Shown one piece after another: positions 47,701 through 61,500 of a stretch of DNA of 64,000 nt. The notes beneath the pieces are model-generated. The model was given only the letters and a program-made list of their open reading frames with translations, was not told the DNA's origin and made no database searches. Each line of letters starts with the position of its first letter. Positions within the stretch are counted from its first letter, which is position 1. Origin of the DNA: Bombus terrestris (taxonomy: Eukaryota > Arthropoda > Insecta > Hymenoptera > Apidae); contig NC_063275.1 of NCBI RefSeq assembly GCF_910591885.1, positions 1,848,501 through 1,912,500 of the forward strand. The letters are read 5' to 3'. Position numbers and translations under genes: made by a program.

Positions 47701-50700
47701 TTTAGAAACTCGCTTCTTCCTGCTAGCTTTAAAAGCTACCGAGAATATCTCATAATACCCATAAAACGTATTCTTCCTCTTTGAAAATTCAACCTTAAGC
47801 ATTCGGCACGCGAGATCGTATAATCGAAGTATATAGCTGAGGCAGCAGTGTGCTAGCACCATCTCGTCTTCCTTTTTTTCGCAATGCGACATTTAAGCTT
47901 CGACGTGTTTTTCGGCTGTCGCGTTCCGACTGCATTAACTTTCACGTAAAATCCCATGTGATCTAGATACGTGTACATATATACGCGTGTACTTACGTGA
48001 GACGAGGCGGCTGCGCGGCTCCAACAAAGAACACGTTTCCACGCCTATGCATCCGAACGGACATACGTACGTACCACGTGTCCTATCCTCGCGTGACTAG
48101 GTACCGGGAGCACGTGGCCCCCCACCACGCGTCCCTTGGGTCCGTCAGACGCTCACGAAAAAAAGACGGACGTAGATTACCGTGAGGGACAGAAAAGCCG
48201 ACCTAGGGGGAGAGACGCGTTCGAGGCCAACGAAGAAAATTCGGGAAGAATGGGTGGCAACTTGACGAAATCGTAAAGAAGAAGCTCGATGGAGAGGGAC
48301 GGAAATAGATAGCGAGGGTAGAGACGCGGAAGACGCAGAGGGTTGGCGAAGGGGAAGCTGGGGCGAATCGCGAAAAAGAATGGAATTTTTCAAGGAGAAC
48401 GAAGAACACGGAATTCTATATAAGCATGTTGGACTTTTTATATGTTTTTATATGATATAATCGGATGATCAATGAAAATTGGAATTTCGATAGAGAAACG
48501 AAAAATGTAACGTTAAACGTGTTGCCGCTATTACACAGGAATTACAAATTACGCTTTGGTTGCCAGAATAACGGAGATGAATGTATCTTCGTTCTGAGAT
48601 TTGAAAACTTCCACTTATCATGGTAATGTCGCAACGAGACAGAAAAATGTCGTATTTCATGTCACTGTCCAACCACATAACGAATACACGCTAACCAAGA
48701 TAACGAGTATTCAAATAATTTAATAATCGAACTCTTCACGCTCCTGCTATAGCCTCTAAGCTATGTACGTACGTACAAAGGTTGACAAATTTCGTCTGAT
48801 ACGACAGCCGCACTGCGGAACACACTTTTTTTAGTCTTGGCTTTTCTTCAATCCGAGTGCCAGAAAATTAAACATTTATGTATTTAAAGATAGCATTTAT
48901 ATATTTAAAAATATACAGACGATCTTGAAAAGAGAACACGATCTTGATATCTCCTTTGTCATACTGACCTCAAAACGGCACTCCATTTGAACGAATGAAA
49001 TTTCAATAGAAAATTCTCATTTTTTCTATGCACCGTTCAATCCTAGAAATGATCGATCGAAGGACACCGAATATTGTATTAAGCGCAACGTGCAAACTTT
49101 ATTTTCATAATTGTTCGTACGCCAGTTTCTTTCAATAACGCCTAACTTTGACAGTGAGTACGTGACACAGGGGAATAGGTTCAGAGAGAAAGGACAGGCA
49201 ACAGAAAGAACGGAGAATGGAGGTTGTCAAAAAAGGAAGGAAGGAATAGAAAGATGGGGTTGGAATAAAAGAGACTGAGGGGAGCACGAGAGAGAAGAGA
49301 GCGAGTGCTCGCCCAAGAAAAAGGAAGAGAGAGAGGGAGAGAGAGAGAGCACTAGAAGACGGAAGAAAAGGGGAGCAGAGCGAGAACAAAGTTGGTGGGG
49401 TCGATAGTTGGCCGAGTTGGCGAGAGAGCCGGTTGTGTAACAAAGGAACGAAGCAAGTAACAAGAGCCCCAAGGTTCATTCGTCGATTTACCTCGGCTTC
49501 CTCGAATGCGCGGCGTTCCGCTGATAAATCAGCAACGATCGTCACTTTCCAACTTGTATTTACTTGCGCGTGGTTCATTTCCAATCCACCGATAACAGCG
49601 AGATCGTGCGACGAGCCATTCCGACCATCTGCTCGGTTACCCTTCTGTCTTTCGCAACGACCATTTTACGCGTCGGAATATTGCAGTTAGAACGGGTCAA
49701 TCGATATCATGCGCGATAACATGTCGTTTCATTCGACGAAACTACATCCTTTCGCTCCTATAATATTCGTATTTTTCGAAATTTTCGATTGGATTCGAAA
49801 TTAACGATATTTTTAATACTACGTGTAACCTACCTAACCACGAGTAATACGACCGAAGAAAACTACGATCGCGATCGTGAAACATTTTTAACAACGGTAT
49901 GAATCATGACGCAATTGTCCATGAAAAGATGCAGTTTACCATTTCGACAAGAACACGCCTTTCGCATCTTCTGGCTGTTTCCAGCACGCGTCAGTCCACG
50001 TGACTATTCCGCATCAGGATTCACTAACCAAACCTTCGCTATCTAAATCTTCTGAGCTTGGAACCGTCCGATTCTCAACCTCTTTTAAAGTAATGAACTT
50101 GTCAAAGTCGTAACGCGTACTTTCGCGAACGATCGACTATCACGAGAGAGAAGAATGGAGGAAAATATTCGAAAGAAAGGAAGCAGTGGAAAGAAATCGT
50201 GGGAGAAGCAGCTACGTTTCACAGTGAAACACTATTCTGAAGTGAAGTGTATATCGAAGAAGAAGATTGAAACGTCGAGGGTGAAAGGGAACGCGAAAGA
50301 GGGAAAGCAGGAAGAAACAAAACACGAGAGAAACGAAGGAGAAAAAGTTGCAAATGCAGAGAGAGGACGGAAGAAGAAAAAGGGGCGCGAAGCCAAGCAA
50401 AGGTTTACACGAGGCGTTGCTTACGTAAGTACGTACGCAGATAAGAATGTGCTTATCTGAAGAACGCTGGTATGCGAGCTACCTCTAACAACAGAAAAGT
50501 ATGTGCGTTAAATCGGATCGGTACACCGCGACGCGACTTCTCCGAATTTTATTGGCCGTTGTAAATGGCGAACCACTTCGCGCATTTCTCCCGCTCATAA
50601 GTATATTTTTATTTGCGTTTCATCGTCAGTAATTCGTCGAAAATGTAAACTCTTCGAAAAAAATTAATTCGCAAAATATCTCGGAACCGTATTGAATATT

Positions 50701-53700
50701 CTCTCGAGTTATAGTTGCCTAATTCATCGGCCGAGACAATTTTCTTTCTTTAATATAGGTTATTCACAGAGGTTATACGCACGATAGATATTTGTCCGTA
50801 ACATTCGAACATCCTCCGCGTAGGTAGATCACAGCATGCATACACAACGTACATATTTATAAAATATATATAATTCCTAATTTGTTTTTCCTTGCATTTA
50901 CTTCGTCATAATTGCTTCATTGTGGAGACGATGTATTGTTATTAAAGAATCGTGTTGCGCAATAGCCACGCACGATGGCGTGTCCAGCGTTTATCAAGCG
51001 GAGGTCGCGAATTCTCCGCGTCTCTCGCGCTAATTATTTCCATAACGCGGCGAAAAGTGTCGGCAGAAATTACACAAACCCGGTCGTTTGTTGAAAAAAT
51101 TTGGGTCACTGCTATCGTTTATTTCCCCGTTGAGAAAAATGAACGCCCAAGGTCTTTGTAAGTAACGGCAATCATCGCACTGAAATCCTCGATATATTTC
51201 TGCGAAACGCGCACGCCAAAAATACATCTGACAAGAATGCGTCGCGATTCGTTCGAACACGAGTAAACCAACACTCCATAATTTCCACGTATAAGAACGG
51301 AATTAAAATATAAGTGTTTGGTTGACATAGACCACGATGCAACCACCCTCCCCTTCGTTCCCTACCACGAGATAGGTCGATCCAATTGGGGTTCGAATAG
51401 CCTAACGTGGTGTCCTCCCCTTTGAGTTCCCGTTGCGATCAATACCCACGATGCCAAAGCTAACGCGGACTACCGACTTCTCACACAGGTCTCATCGTGA
51501 AGCGTCACTGTCCTTGGCTATACAGCGAATCACGAAGTCTGCTCTCCCATCAACCGCGCGATACATACCAACTTACCACAGAATGTGCTAGAATTCCTTG
51601 TAATCGCCGCGCGGTTATGCAATTTCGAAGAAAAAATGATCGTATCGATTAACGCAGCGTTAATAATGCAAGTTACATATCCCATTCGGATCGAATATCA
51701 TTGAAATTTCATATACGAGGGATCGAAAGACCTATAGCGAATTCTTATATATATGTAACGCCTTTATTTCCCAGAGGCGATCTATTTTTTGAACCTATAA
51801 TGCGATAAAAGCTATCGAATATTTTAATTTAAACGAAGGCAGCTGCTGCGCGAATTCTTAATTGTATGAAAAACTTAGTTCGTTGTCGTGCAGTACCGTG
51901 CTTCCGCCGGCATATCCAGTACTTTATCTACATATATATACGCACGTAAATGTACACACTCGCAAGCACTACGTGTCCGTGAATGCTCGTATGTACATGA
52001 ATTTATACATACAGCTGCGCGTTGCGTCACTCTCCGCAATTTTGGATACCCGCTTACCTACTCGTAATCGCAACGAGGAAGAGGAAGCGAAACTCCATTC
52101 CCCAATGACCTTTCTCTTTCTGTCGATTATCATCGAGCGTGCGCATATGCGTCCACGAACACGCAGGAACGCATGACACGCGTGCTGCTCATTCTCCTTG
52201 AAAGTTGCACAACGCGCCGCCTTACCATTGTCTCGACCTCGCACTGTATCGCTCGTCCATCCACAGAATCCTTTACGTGCTTGATCAAAGAGCAAGATTA
52301 TTGGAGCCTTAACCCTTCTCTCGAGAATCCACGCAGGTATATAATTTCCTTACCTCTATCGTGACACTTTCTTCAACCTTTTATCGCCGTGTTACGTAAG
52401 AGGAAATAAATTTTGTATACGACCAGTCTCGCTAAGGAAATGATACTGCAAAGAAAGAATCGCAAGTTTTATCGTACATATCTTAGTCGCTGCACGGTAT
52501 GGTTAACGTTCCTTTTTCAAACGAGTTAACGTATAAAAAGGTAGGAGCTTCCGGAAATAATTAATCGAAACAAATAAATTCATGTGGTAAAAGCATAGTA
52601 GAGAACATTGGACGCGATAGATAGATGACGTGAAGCCGCTAGCTCATTTTGCAGAGTGCATAGAGTAGTGCGTGTGAGCAATAGTCACGCACACGGTGTA
52701 TTCATAAGAGAGCGCGTCTTGGTGTTCCGCGCGAACACACGCGCGCTCGACGAACAAAGAAAAAGCCCTAGCGACCAGCAATGCGGCAACGGTGAGCGCC
52801 TGCGCGCCATGCTATGTGAGTCAAGGACGACACGTGCGCTTGAAACGACCTACTTATATCCCCGTTGCTTCGTGCGCGATCGGTTCGTGGCACGAACCTT
52901 CCCGAGCGTAGAAATAGGACGACCAAGTCGAGTTCCAATGTTCTACCGAGCCACCACCCCTTCCTCTTCCCTGTGCGCGCGAGTTTCGTTAATCGACTAA
53001 CCGCTATTCGCGTAGCACCGTTCTCTCGCATTTAATGTTTGGATAGTAAAGATCGACTCAATTTTTAACACGTCTAACCTTCTCTTCTTTGCACTTGCTA
53101 ACGTCAATTGGCAAATTTTTATTTCCTCCGATTTCTCGTGTTCTCCGATAATATGTGATCATCGACTTTTCCATTCGTATAACGATATTACGCTTTTATA
53201 TTTTTAATTTTCGATCTGTTGTGTTTCAAACGAAGAGGAAAAACATTATTTACATAATTCCAAGTCGTTTTAAGGAATATCGCGCGTTACGTAACATCAA
53301 CGATCGTGTGTGCGTCTAATGGTTACGTAGATGTCTGAAATTAGAATTACGCCATTAATGGTTTTACTTTTCGGATAAAAAAGGCGATGGATAATATACG
53401 TGATCAATGTGTAGGAGTAGAAATACCTGGAGAAACGAATCTTTGATGATCGGAGGCCATTACGGTATGCCCTATATGCGAAACATGGAAGATCGATAGA
53501 AAAATGGGTCAAAGGTTCGACGGTGTTTTCAGCGTAAGTAGTAATAGCAAAACGCGGTAACCTGGTTACTTTTGTTGGAACATTCTCGAGCGAACACTGG
53601 TAAGGAAAAAAGGCAAATTCACATAGACGCTATTAGGCTAAATATTTTTCATGATTTTGCGCATAGCAGGAGAAGGGATTGGCTAACGTCCATCCCTGTA

Positions 53701-54199
53701 TTCACGTTTGAGAAGCGTATACTACAACGATGGCCTTTTGGACCTGTAGCATGGAGTCCAAAGGCGGCGAGTATAAAGACTGCCTTGATTCGTCGGTTTT
53801 CTTCCCATCGGCAGCATAAGTAGCGCGTTTCCGCGCGGCTTGTAGCCAGTTCCTGTTCGACCATCATACGACCGTAGCGAAGCGCGGGCGTGCGGAATCT
53901 TCCAATACATGCGCACGCAAAAATACGTCGGTGCCGTCTATACGTGTGCGTACAAAAGCTCGCAAGTAGTAATATACATGCACGTGTGTACAATATACAA
54001 ACATGTACAGCTGTGTGTGTTTGTGTATGTGTACGTGGATAGTCGTGTGCGCGGTGTCCTCGCTGAATATCGTTCGTGTAAGATCGAGAGTGGCCTCGTG
54101 TGCTTCCTACGTGTGTGTTGTGTGTCCCATGGATAGTGAACGCCGCGGGAATTCGTGGTGTGCAATCGACCAATGGCAGGCCAAGTAGCAACGGCTATG
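44720..54199. other. Long non-coding stretch, no gene recognised
   Basis: Many short frames overlap on both strands and none resembles a known family. There are purine-rich (GA)n tracts at about 49320-49350 and a GA/AAG-rich frame at 50155-50460 that is low-complexity. Two CACTGC/CACGTG-type words lie at 46419-46438 (GCACGTGGCACGGGGCACGT). Confidence 0.4.
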
Positions 54200-54570
54200 C
54201 ACCAATCAGCGAACAGAAATGCTTGCGAATGCGCGCCTCAGTTACCACCGGATGCCGATCATAGTTGGTAGTGGGGATAAACTGAGAGTGCGGCACAGGC
54301 TACGCGCTCGAGCGCATCCTCGTTCGTCGCTGCTCGCCATCGGAGTCGGTCGTGTTTAACGCTCGAATCTTCTCTCCGGCAGTTTACCGAACTCGAAGAT
54401 AGAGACCTCTCGTCATTTGCCAGAGACTCGACGCTATCGTGGTGTTACCACGTTTGCCATCGATAACGACCACGGCATTGTTCCTTCGTCTTTGCTTCTC
54501 GTCGTCAGTTCGGATCAAACCGCGGTCTGTGATACTTTGTCGGCCTTGGTTCTTTGAAATATAAAGCGTT
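54200..54570 (+). promoter_or_regulatory. CpG-rich promoter/5' leader candidate
   Basis: A compact CpG-rich block with Inr-like TCAGTT at 54238 and again at 54507 (GTCGTCAGTTCGGATC). AUGs are sparse before 54571. Insect promoters often start at TCAGT. No coding exon follows that I can recognise, so this would serve a gene with non-coding first exons or a non-coding RNA. Confidence 0.3.
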
Positions 54571-55059
54571 ATGTATCGTCGTGATAATAGAACTCGTGTC
54601 GCGTATCCGTTTGATTTTTGCTGTGCCGTGGCGTGGTCCGCGAATTGCGTGCGTGGCGTTTCACCGAGACCAAGCCTAACTGGAAACGAGCACCGAATTC
54701 CAAATGATCGACTGTGGAACCAAGTAACTACCTTGGACCGTCACTGTGCACCACTTTGTATTTTTTTTGCTATTTATCTGTACAAGTGATCGCGCGATTT
54801 CTAAAGGTCAGTTATCGTGGTAATGCGCATTTGCATTCGACAAATGTTTTCCGGATATTTCCTTTAAAAATTCATCAACTAATAATTTAATTCATTATTT
54901 AATCCGCATTTCTATATTTCTTTGCTCGCGATTATAATGATTTGCAGTTTTTCACTTTCGCATTTGTATTAAAAAAATCAAATACGCCGTACGTAATTTA
55001 CCGTATAAAACGTTTGAACGCGCGATTGTCCGATTAGATCCGTTCGTGTCCAATCGTTC

Positions 55060-55099
55060 TACATACATACATGCATACATACATACATATATACATGTA
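55060..55099. repeat. (CATA)n microsatellite
   Basis: CATA tetranucleotides with one CATG interruption, ending in ATATACATGTAC. Confidence 0.85.
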
Positions 55100-55352
55100 C
55101 ACTTACGTACGACGTGTGCAGTGAGCTCCAATAAATGCCAGCGCGGCACATGGAGGGTCCAACAGATCTCTCGCAGATTTAATCGTGAGAGCCTCCGAGG
55201 AGAAATAAAAATATGGAACGATGCGAGAAGATATTACTGATTTGGTGAATATTGATCTGACGATCAGAAACTTATCTTTCGTGCATATGACAAAAAAGAA
55301 AAAAAAGGAAACGTTCATACGTCGACGGTGCTCGTGTCCGTATTCCTCTGGT

Positions 55353-55520
55353 CTATCAGTGGGTAAAGATGGCGGTCTCGTCGTTCGGTTGGTTCGTCGG
55401 TTGAGTGGTGAGAGGGGCAACTGTGACGCAACCTAACGTCACGTGATCAAACCGTGGCTCTGCTCTCGCTGGGCCAGTGTGTGATCTAACGTTTGTTACG
55501 GCAGTTGGTGGAAGATAACG
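55353..55520 (+). promoter_or_regulatory. Promoter-like cluster: Inr TCAGTG, AAGATGGCGG, TCACGTGA
   Basis: TCAGTG (about 55356) is followed within 15 bases by AAGATGGCGG (55366-55375), a Pho/YY1-like motif typical of start-site-proximal DNA, and by the palindromic E-box TCACGTGA at 55439-55446. The block is CpG-rich. The ATG in the motif opens only a short frame (MAVSSFGWFVG). The gene it may serve is not visible. Confidence 0.35.
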
Positions 55521-58500
55521 TCTGGAGAGTGCAGGGTAGACAAGAAGGAGTACTTTTTTTCGACGTTGCTCTCGATGGTTCGCCCATTGCCGACGCAACA
55601 ACACCTTGATCTTTTTCTCGGTCGCTAGGTCAGTGGGGGTGAGAAACTGGCTTGGCTCTCTGTGCTACGATAGTCAGTCTTTTTCTCTCTCCTATCGACC
55701 TCGCGACACATCTCTATCAACGTCAATCGAACACGCTCCACTTTTACAAGAAGATATCACGTTACTTTCTCCTTTCGTACCTTTATATACTTTTTAAGAT
55801 TTCGGAAACGATACGGTATGCTGCAGGAAAAGGACGAAGATTCTGCATACGTGCGTGGGATTATTCATTGGTTTCGTGGGCTCAGCAGTGAAAACCGTGT
55901 TCCCCCAGCTGTAATGTACTCTGTTAAAAAGGCTCTGGGATCATGGAAAACACTGTGCGAGTACTGACCATTCTTCAAACATATCGTCGTTTCTATTCAT
56001 CGTTCTGTCTTTTTTCAGTTGCGTGTATAGTCGAACGCAGCCGCGAGCGTACGCAAATTAGTCTTCCGCTCGTTTGAAGCGTAAAGTACAGTGCACATCC
56101 GTCGGCCGGAAAATTTCATTCGTAAAATCGCGTTCATCCGTACGTACGGAGGAGTCTATGATAATATTTTTCTTTAATTTTTTTCGTTTGATTGACAATT
56201 TTTTCAAATATTGTAGCGTTTAAAATCGCGCACGTTCTCTTAACGGTAGGATTTAGACGAATATGTAGTAAATCGAATGGGTACACCTGCTTCGTCGAAT
56301 TGTCTTACGTAGCAGCTGAGTAACGCGGTCTCGATCGTCGTTGCAAAGCCACTTTGTAATTGCTGTGCAATATCCCTGCCGTTAGAGCGCCGTTCACCTC
56401 GAGCCTTCTGTACTTTCTAAAACCGCTTACTTTCGTAACTTAGCAAACACCGTCGGCCTCGTACCGTGTACCGTATTGCTGCTGGTGATTATGGGCTTAC
56501 ATTTTTTCTTTCTTCGTAAAGCTCTGCGTTGTCATTTTTCATATACATAATAAGTGGATAAGAGCGTACCTTTTTTTAACTCTTTATGGATGCTTCTTCG
56601 CAAGTTGATCAAGTTTATTGCTTCCTCGCACCGATTATTTCTTTTATTTTTGAGAAATTCGTTGGATTCATATTTTTAATGGTACGATGCAACAATTGTT
56701 TAAAAAGATTTCAAACGTGTAGTTCTCGTATGAAAAATTTTAGAAAATAGTTTGAACGTTTAACTGTCTTGCGTAGATAAACAAACATTTTGTTTCGTTG
56801 CATTTTAAAACGTATCATTTCTTGAGAGAAAAAAGTGTTTACGATGTTTTTATCGGATCAGAGTTGGTAGAAGGGGGCTATCGCATATCTTGTCACGATT
56901 TTCACGTAAAAAGCGTATGTATATACAAGCGAAAAGTTTGGAAAGTTACCACTCCTTAGGAAGAATGAACAGGTAGGAGACGATGATGGAACGAACGAGA
57001 TATACCGTGCGCGCACGTACATGCAAGGAGGAAAGGGAAGTGGGACTGGCTTGCCTTGTGCTACTTTGTACGCGCGTACCGCTATCGAGATTGTAGTATC
57101 GATATGTATTTTGTACCGATCTCGTAATATTTACCAGATTTGTTCCTTCTTTCAGTACCATCAACATTGAATCATTGCTACTACCGAACAATGCGCATTA
57201 TAAATCTGTAAATGTTTGCACTTGAACCTTCTTTCCTTCTTTTACAAAACTTTCAAAGAAACTTTTGCTTTCGTTCGATCACTTGGTTATTACCACTTTA
57301 GCATAACTCGAGCATGATTGGTTCGTTTCGGACATGGTAGCGGAAGGAGGTACATAATTTCATTGGCCGATTTCGGAGGGTCGTAAAAGGAACTGGGAAA
57401 TGGCCTTGGGAGGGAAGGATCCTAAGCCGTAAGTATTGGTTAAAACCCATGCAAAAACGTAAGTGGCGGGTGGTCAACAACCGCCATTTTATAGACGCCA
57501 CCACATTGCGGCCATCTTTTGTATAGTAACCGAAACGTTTCCATTTCCATTTGGGATTGCTCGATTGGCTCGAATTCCATTCACGCGCTATCTAATTTTA
57601 CTCGTTGGCCTCGAATCCGCTTCGCCATGGCCTATAGCGTGCTGTTCTACCTGAGTCCGAGGAAACACGCTTGCAGTTGAACTTCCCGATTTATTGCTAT
57701 TTTTATTGATTTCTACAATTTTCAATCTAATAACAATGATTTTTATTCACAAACCCGTAGTGCATCTCGATGTTGGTAATTTATTGGCAATACCGAATTT
57801 GTCTAATATCATTCGCTTGTTATTAAATATAGCGATTCCACCGGAAGTAATACGACTGTATATACGCGTATGTAATTGCTTGTTTATATTTATATTCGTA
57901 GGCGTATACAGATTGTTCTTATAAGCAATACAATTTACGATAAATATATACGTACATGTAAAGTAAGATGTTCTATGCATGCGCACGTAAGATAGAAAAG
58001 AGTTGTTTTTTGTAATAAATCGTTAGTTTTATAAACTTGAATCTTCTGCAAGAATATTAAGAATAAACATATATATATAATCAGAAAACTTTATTTGCTT
58101 CTTTTAAAAGACCACACCACTCTAGTTCAATCTGCGGCTAACATTTTTTTAGGTAATTCACGTATCAACATGGTAAAAGGTTATAAAGATTTCCAGAACG
58201 TTTATACCCTCCCCTTGGTAATCTCGTTAACCGCTTCGGTAAAGGATTAAACCTCTTTACGCGCATCAAATACATAATCCGAAACAATGCTGGCTGGTGA
58301 CTTGGCTCGTCTTCTTCGGATTTCGACTTAATCCACTAAATAAGAGTTCCGTCCTCGCTGCATCATTCGCACGTTCTATAACACCAGCGATGAAAATTCC
58401 ACGCTACTCATTATGTACGCCAACTGGTTTTAACTGCCACAATTTTTAGGCGAAACGTTTACGATAGTCGCACATCTGTTTATCTATATACATATGTGGA

Positions 58501-61500
58501 ATATACATAAAAAGCACTCGTTCCATAGCGACATCGTCGAGGCGTCAGACTTCATTTTCTACTTTCCGTCGTTTGAAAATTCTCGTTGCCTGCGCCAATG
58601 TTGTGGATGACATCATTGCGAAACGGTTGAACGGCGGGGAAAGGGGCATCCGTAAAGATCGTGGATCATCACGAAGAGCGGGTAAAGACGAAGAGTGTGT
58701 TGCGTGGCGGACAGGAGGGGGGTCGAGAATGAAAAGGAAGACATGGCTAGCGATGGCCTCGAGACGCTTCGAATTTTTTCCGCCACGCGGAACGGTACAA
58801 GTTCTCGATTAGTTTAAACAGCGACGTGTAGTAAATTTGAATAAACGTAGTGCGCAACCTTGGTAGAAAGTGATAAATCTATCGAGCTGTAACCACGTGG
58901 AAAGAAATTATATAACGCTTCTCGTTCATTGTAATACGTACGGTAAATTACGTTTATTCGTTCGTATATAAGCAGAAAGGGAAACATTTGTACGATTCTC
59001 GATCGATCTTACGAATGATATCAGATGCAAGTTGTTGAAGAAATTAAGAGGCAGAATCGAACGACCAACGCTAGACACACAGAAGTCCTGGGCGGCTAAA
59101 GAGCAAGTGGGAGGAACGGAGAATGGAAGAACAGCGAAGAGAGAACGACCGAGGTCTTTCTACGTAGAAAACTTACAGAGGGGGGGGGGGGAGAACGAAA
59201 CCGTGATGTGATATAAGTATGAGAATTCAGCGGTGGGGTAGACCAGGCAACCAGGCCTTGAACGAGCGAAAAAGAACAGAAAGCTTCGGATCCTTTATAA
59301 TACGCTACACAAACTACCGCTTCATAAAGTTGCACGAAAATCGACTACCGCATCTTCCGTTACCAAATCGTCGTTTCCACGCTTCGTCACTGCGATTTTT
59401 AACGATTTGGACGTTGTCTCGTTACGAAAACTAAAGACATGCCCAGAAATAGAAAGTTACACGTCCAAGTTTCTTTTGACTCGAATCACGCGCATAATTT
59501 TAAAGCGGCTAAGCCGAGAGTTAAATTCGAACCATCGCTACTTCGAAGTTTGTATAAGCTGTCGCTGTGGGATTATCCGAGGCGATTAAACCCACGCGAT
59601 ATTTCTATTTTGATTACCTGAAACGAGCGTTACCCGGAGCGAACTTGAATTTTAATGATCGTGCACGCATCCGTAAAATTGACGTTACGCAAGAAAGACC
59701 GACCTAACCAGCCTCGTTCACAAAAGTGTGCTTTCTAAAAGTGTCGTAACGAGATATAGTCGTTCAAAACTGGGAGATGCTTCTTCTACAAGTAAGCAAC
59801 CATCGAGGAAAGCAGGCTAAGTTTCTACGACACTGGAACAATGATCGAGCGCATTAAGAATTATAAGGTAAACGTGACGCGTTACACTCGATTTTTCTAG
59901 AGTTCTTTCTGCTATCGTCCGCCTATCGTTGGATTTTGCATTTCGATAACGTTTCTATCGGAGAAATCGGTTTCCTCGTATTTTACTCATCGAGGAATGT
60001 CAGTATACATTTCCATGCTTCTACGTGCGCCGAGGTTCGCCGTGCATCGAGCTTTCGCAGTACGGTTCATCGGAATTTACGTTGCAGGAACTTTTCCGGA
60101 AGTGCGTCAGTAGAATACCGACAATGCATAGAACGGCAGTGGCAAGAAAAAAAAAAAAGAAGAAAGGATAGCCCGAGGAGAAAGAGAAACAGAAAAATAA
60201 GAAGAGTATGGTTATCGTCGGAAATTCGATAACGGGTTGTATAACCACAATTATATCAAACCGTTAACACGCCATCGGGATTCGTATCCTGTTTTAAGAC
60301 GCTCGAAAAATGTCTGCGTTTTCCTTTCATTGGGCGTCATCGTAGCCGTGAAACTTTTTCTACCTATGCCGCGAACAGAAATGAGGAAGAAAAAGAGAGA
60401 AGCGAAGGAAAAATGTCTTACCTTTTAACGTTACGATATTTACGAACGTCAAACGAAACACGTATCGCTACGTCAAAGGTTGCTAAGCTCCGTAACGTTT
60501 TATTCGGACGATTACATTTATCCTCGTGACCGTGTATCGACCGTGTAACTTTACGTTGTCCGTACCGAAGTTCATACATTTTTCATCGGTTAGCTAAATT
60601 TTAAATATCGTCGATATATTGCGATATATAGCTTGTCTGTCGAACTCAGTGGAAATAAAGTCCTTTCCTGCTGTTCCGTTGCGTTTTCCTGGAACTAGAT
60701 CCTGGCTTTATCGTCAAGCTGCGACTGTGTACGACGCGACACCTATAGAAACGACAATTCTACGTAGACAGGTAAATTATTTTTCGATGCCGTCTCTGCG
60801 AGTACGAAAGTCTTCTCGCGTGAACGGGATCCAATCGTATAGAAACATATAAATCTCGATTCGATTTATCCTCAACTTCGTATCTTCGTAAACTCGAGAA
60901 AATATGTTGAAAACAGCTGAAACAGAGATCTCCATTTTGATAAAGTGAAAAGTACGATAAACCGGATGGTGTATTGGCAAAGATGTTTCCTCGGAAGGTT
61001 GAAAAATCTTCTAATTGTTTGAACCGATGAAACATTCCTCAAAACAATAGTCGTACAATAAAAATGGTATCTACGCAGAGGCAAAAGCATTTGAGGAGAC
61101 GAGATGAGTGATCGAAGCGGCGCGAAACGAAGCAACGGAGGAAAAGGAAAACGAAAGCGAGGACTTCCGGTGGGGAGAGAAAGAACGAGGGAGAAGAGAG
61201 CAAAGAGAAGGAAGTGTTTGCGAGGCGTGGGAGAGGGCGTCTCCTTTGACGGAGCGAGGCCACGCAGTGGAGAGAGGATTTTACGAAGCAGCCTGTTCGT
61301 GCTTCTATCCTCACCGAAAACCCACCCCAACTTTCACCCTCGCAGCACGCCCGGACGACTCGATGCTCAAAGATGGCCGCCTAGCTGGCTAGGAGGTCAC
61401 CGGGTGCCTCGCTAGACCACGCCCTACACTCGCCAAACCCGACGGCTTTCCATCGGCCGATTTAGCTTCCACAGCCAGTATCAAGGGCGCTTCAAGGACG

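Noticed and set aside
50155..50460. Lys/Glu-rich 101-codon plus frame
   Set aside because: Purine-rich low-complexity DNA; the translation reflects composition only.
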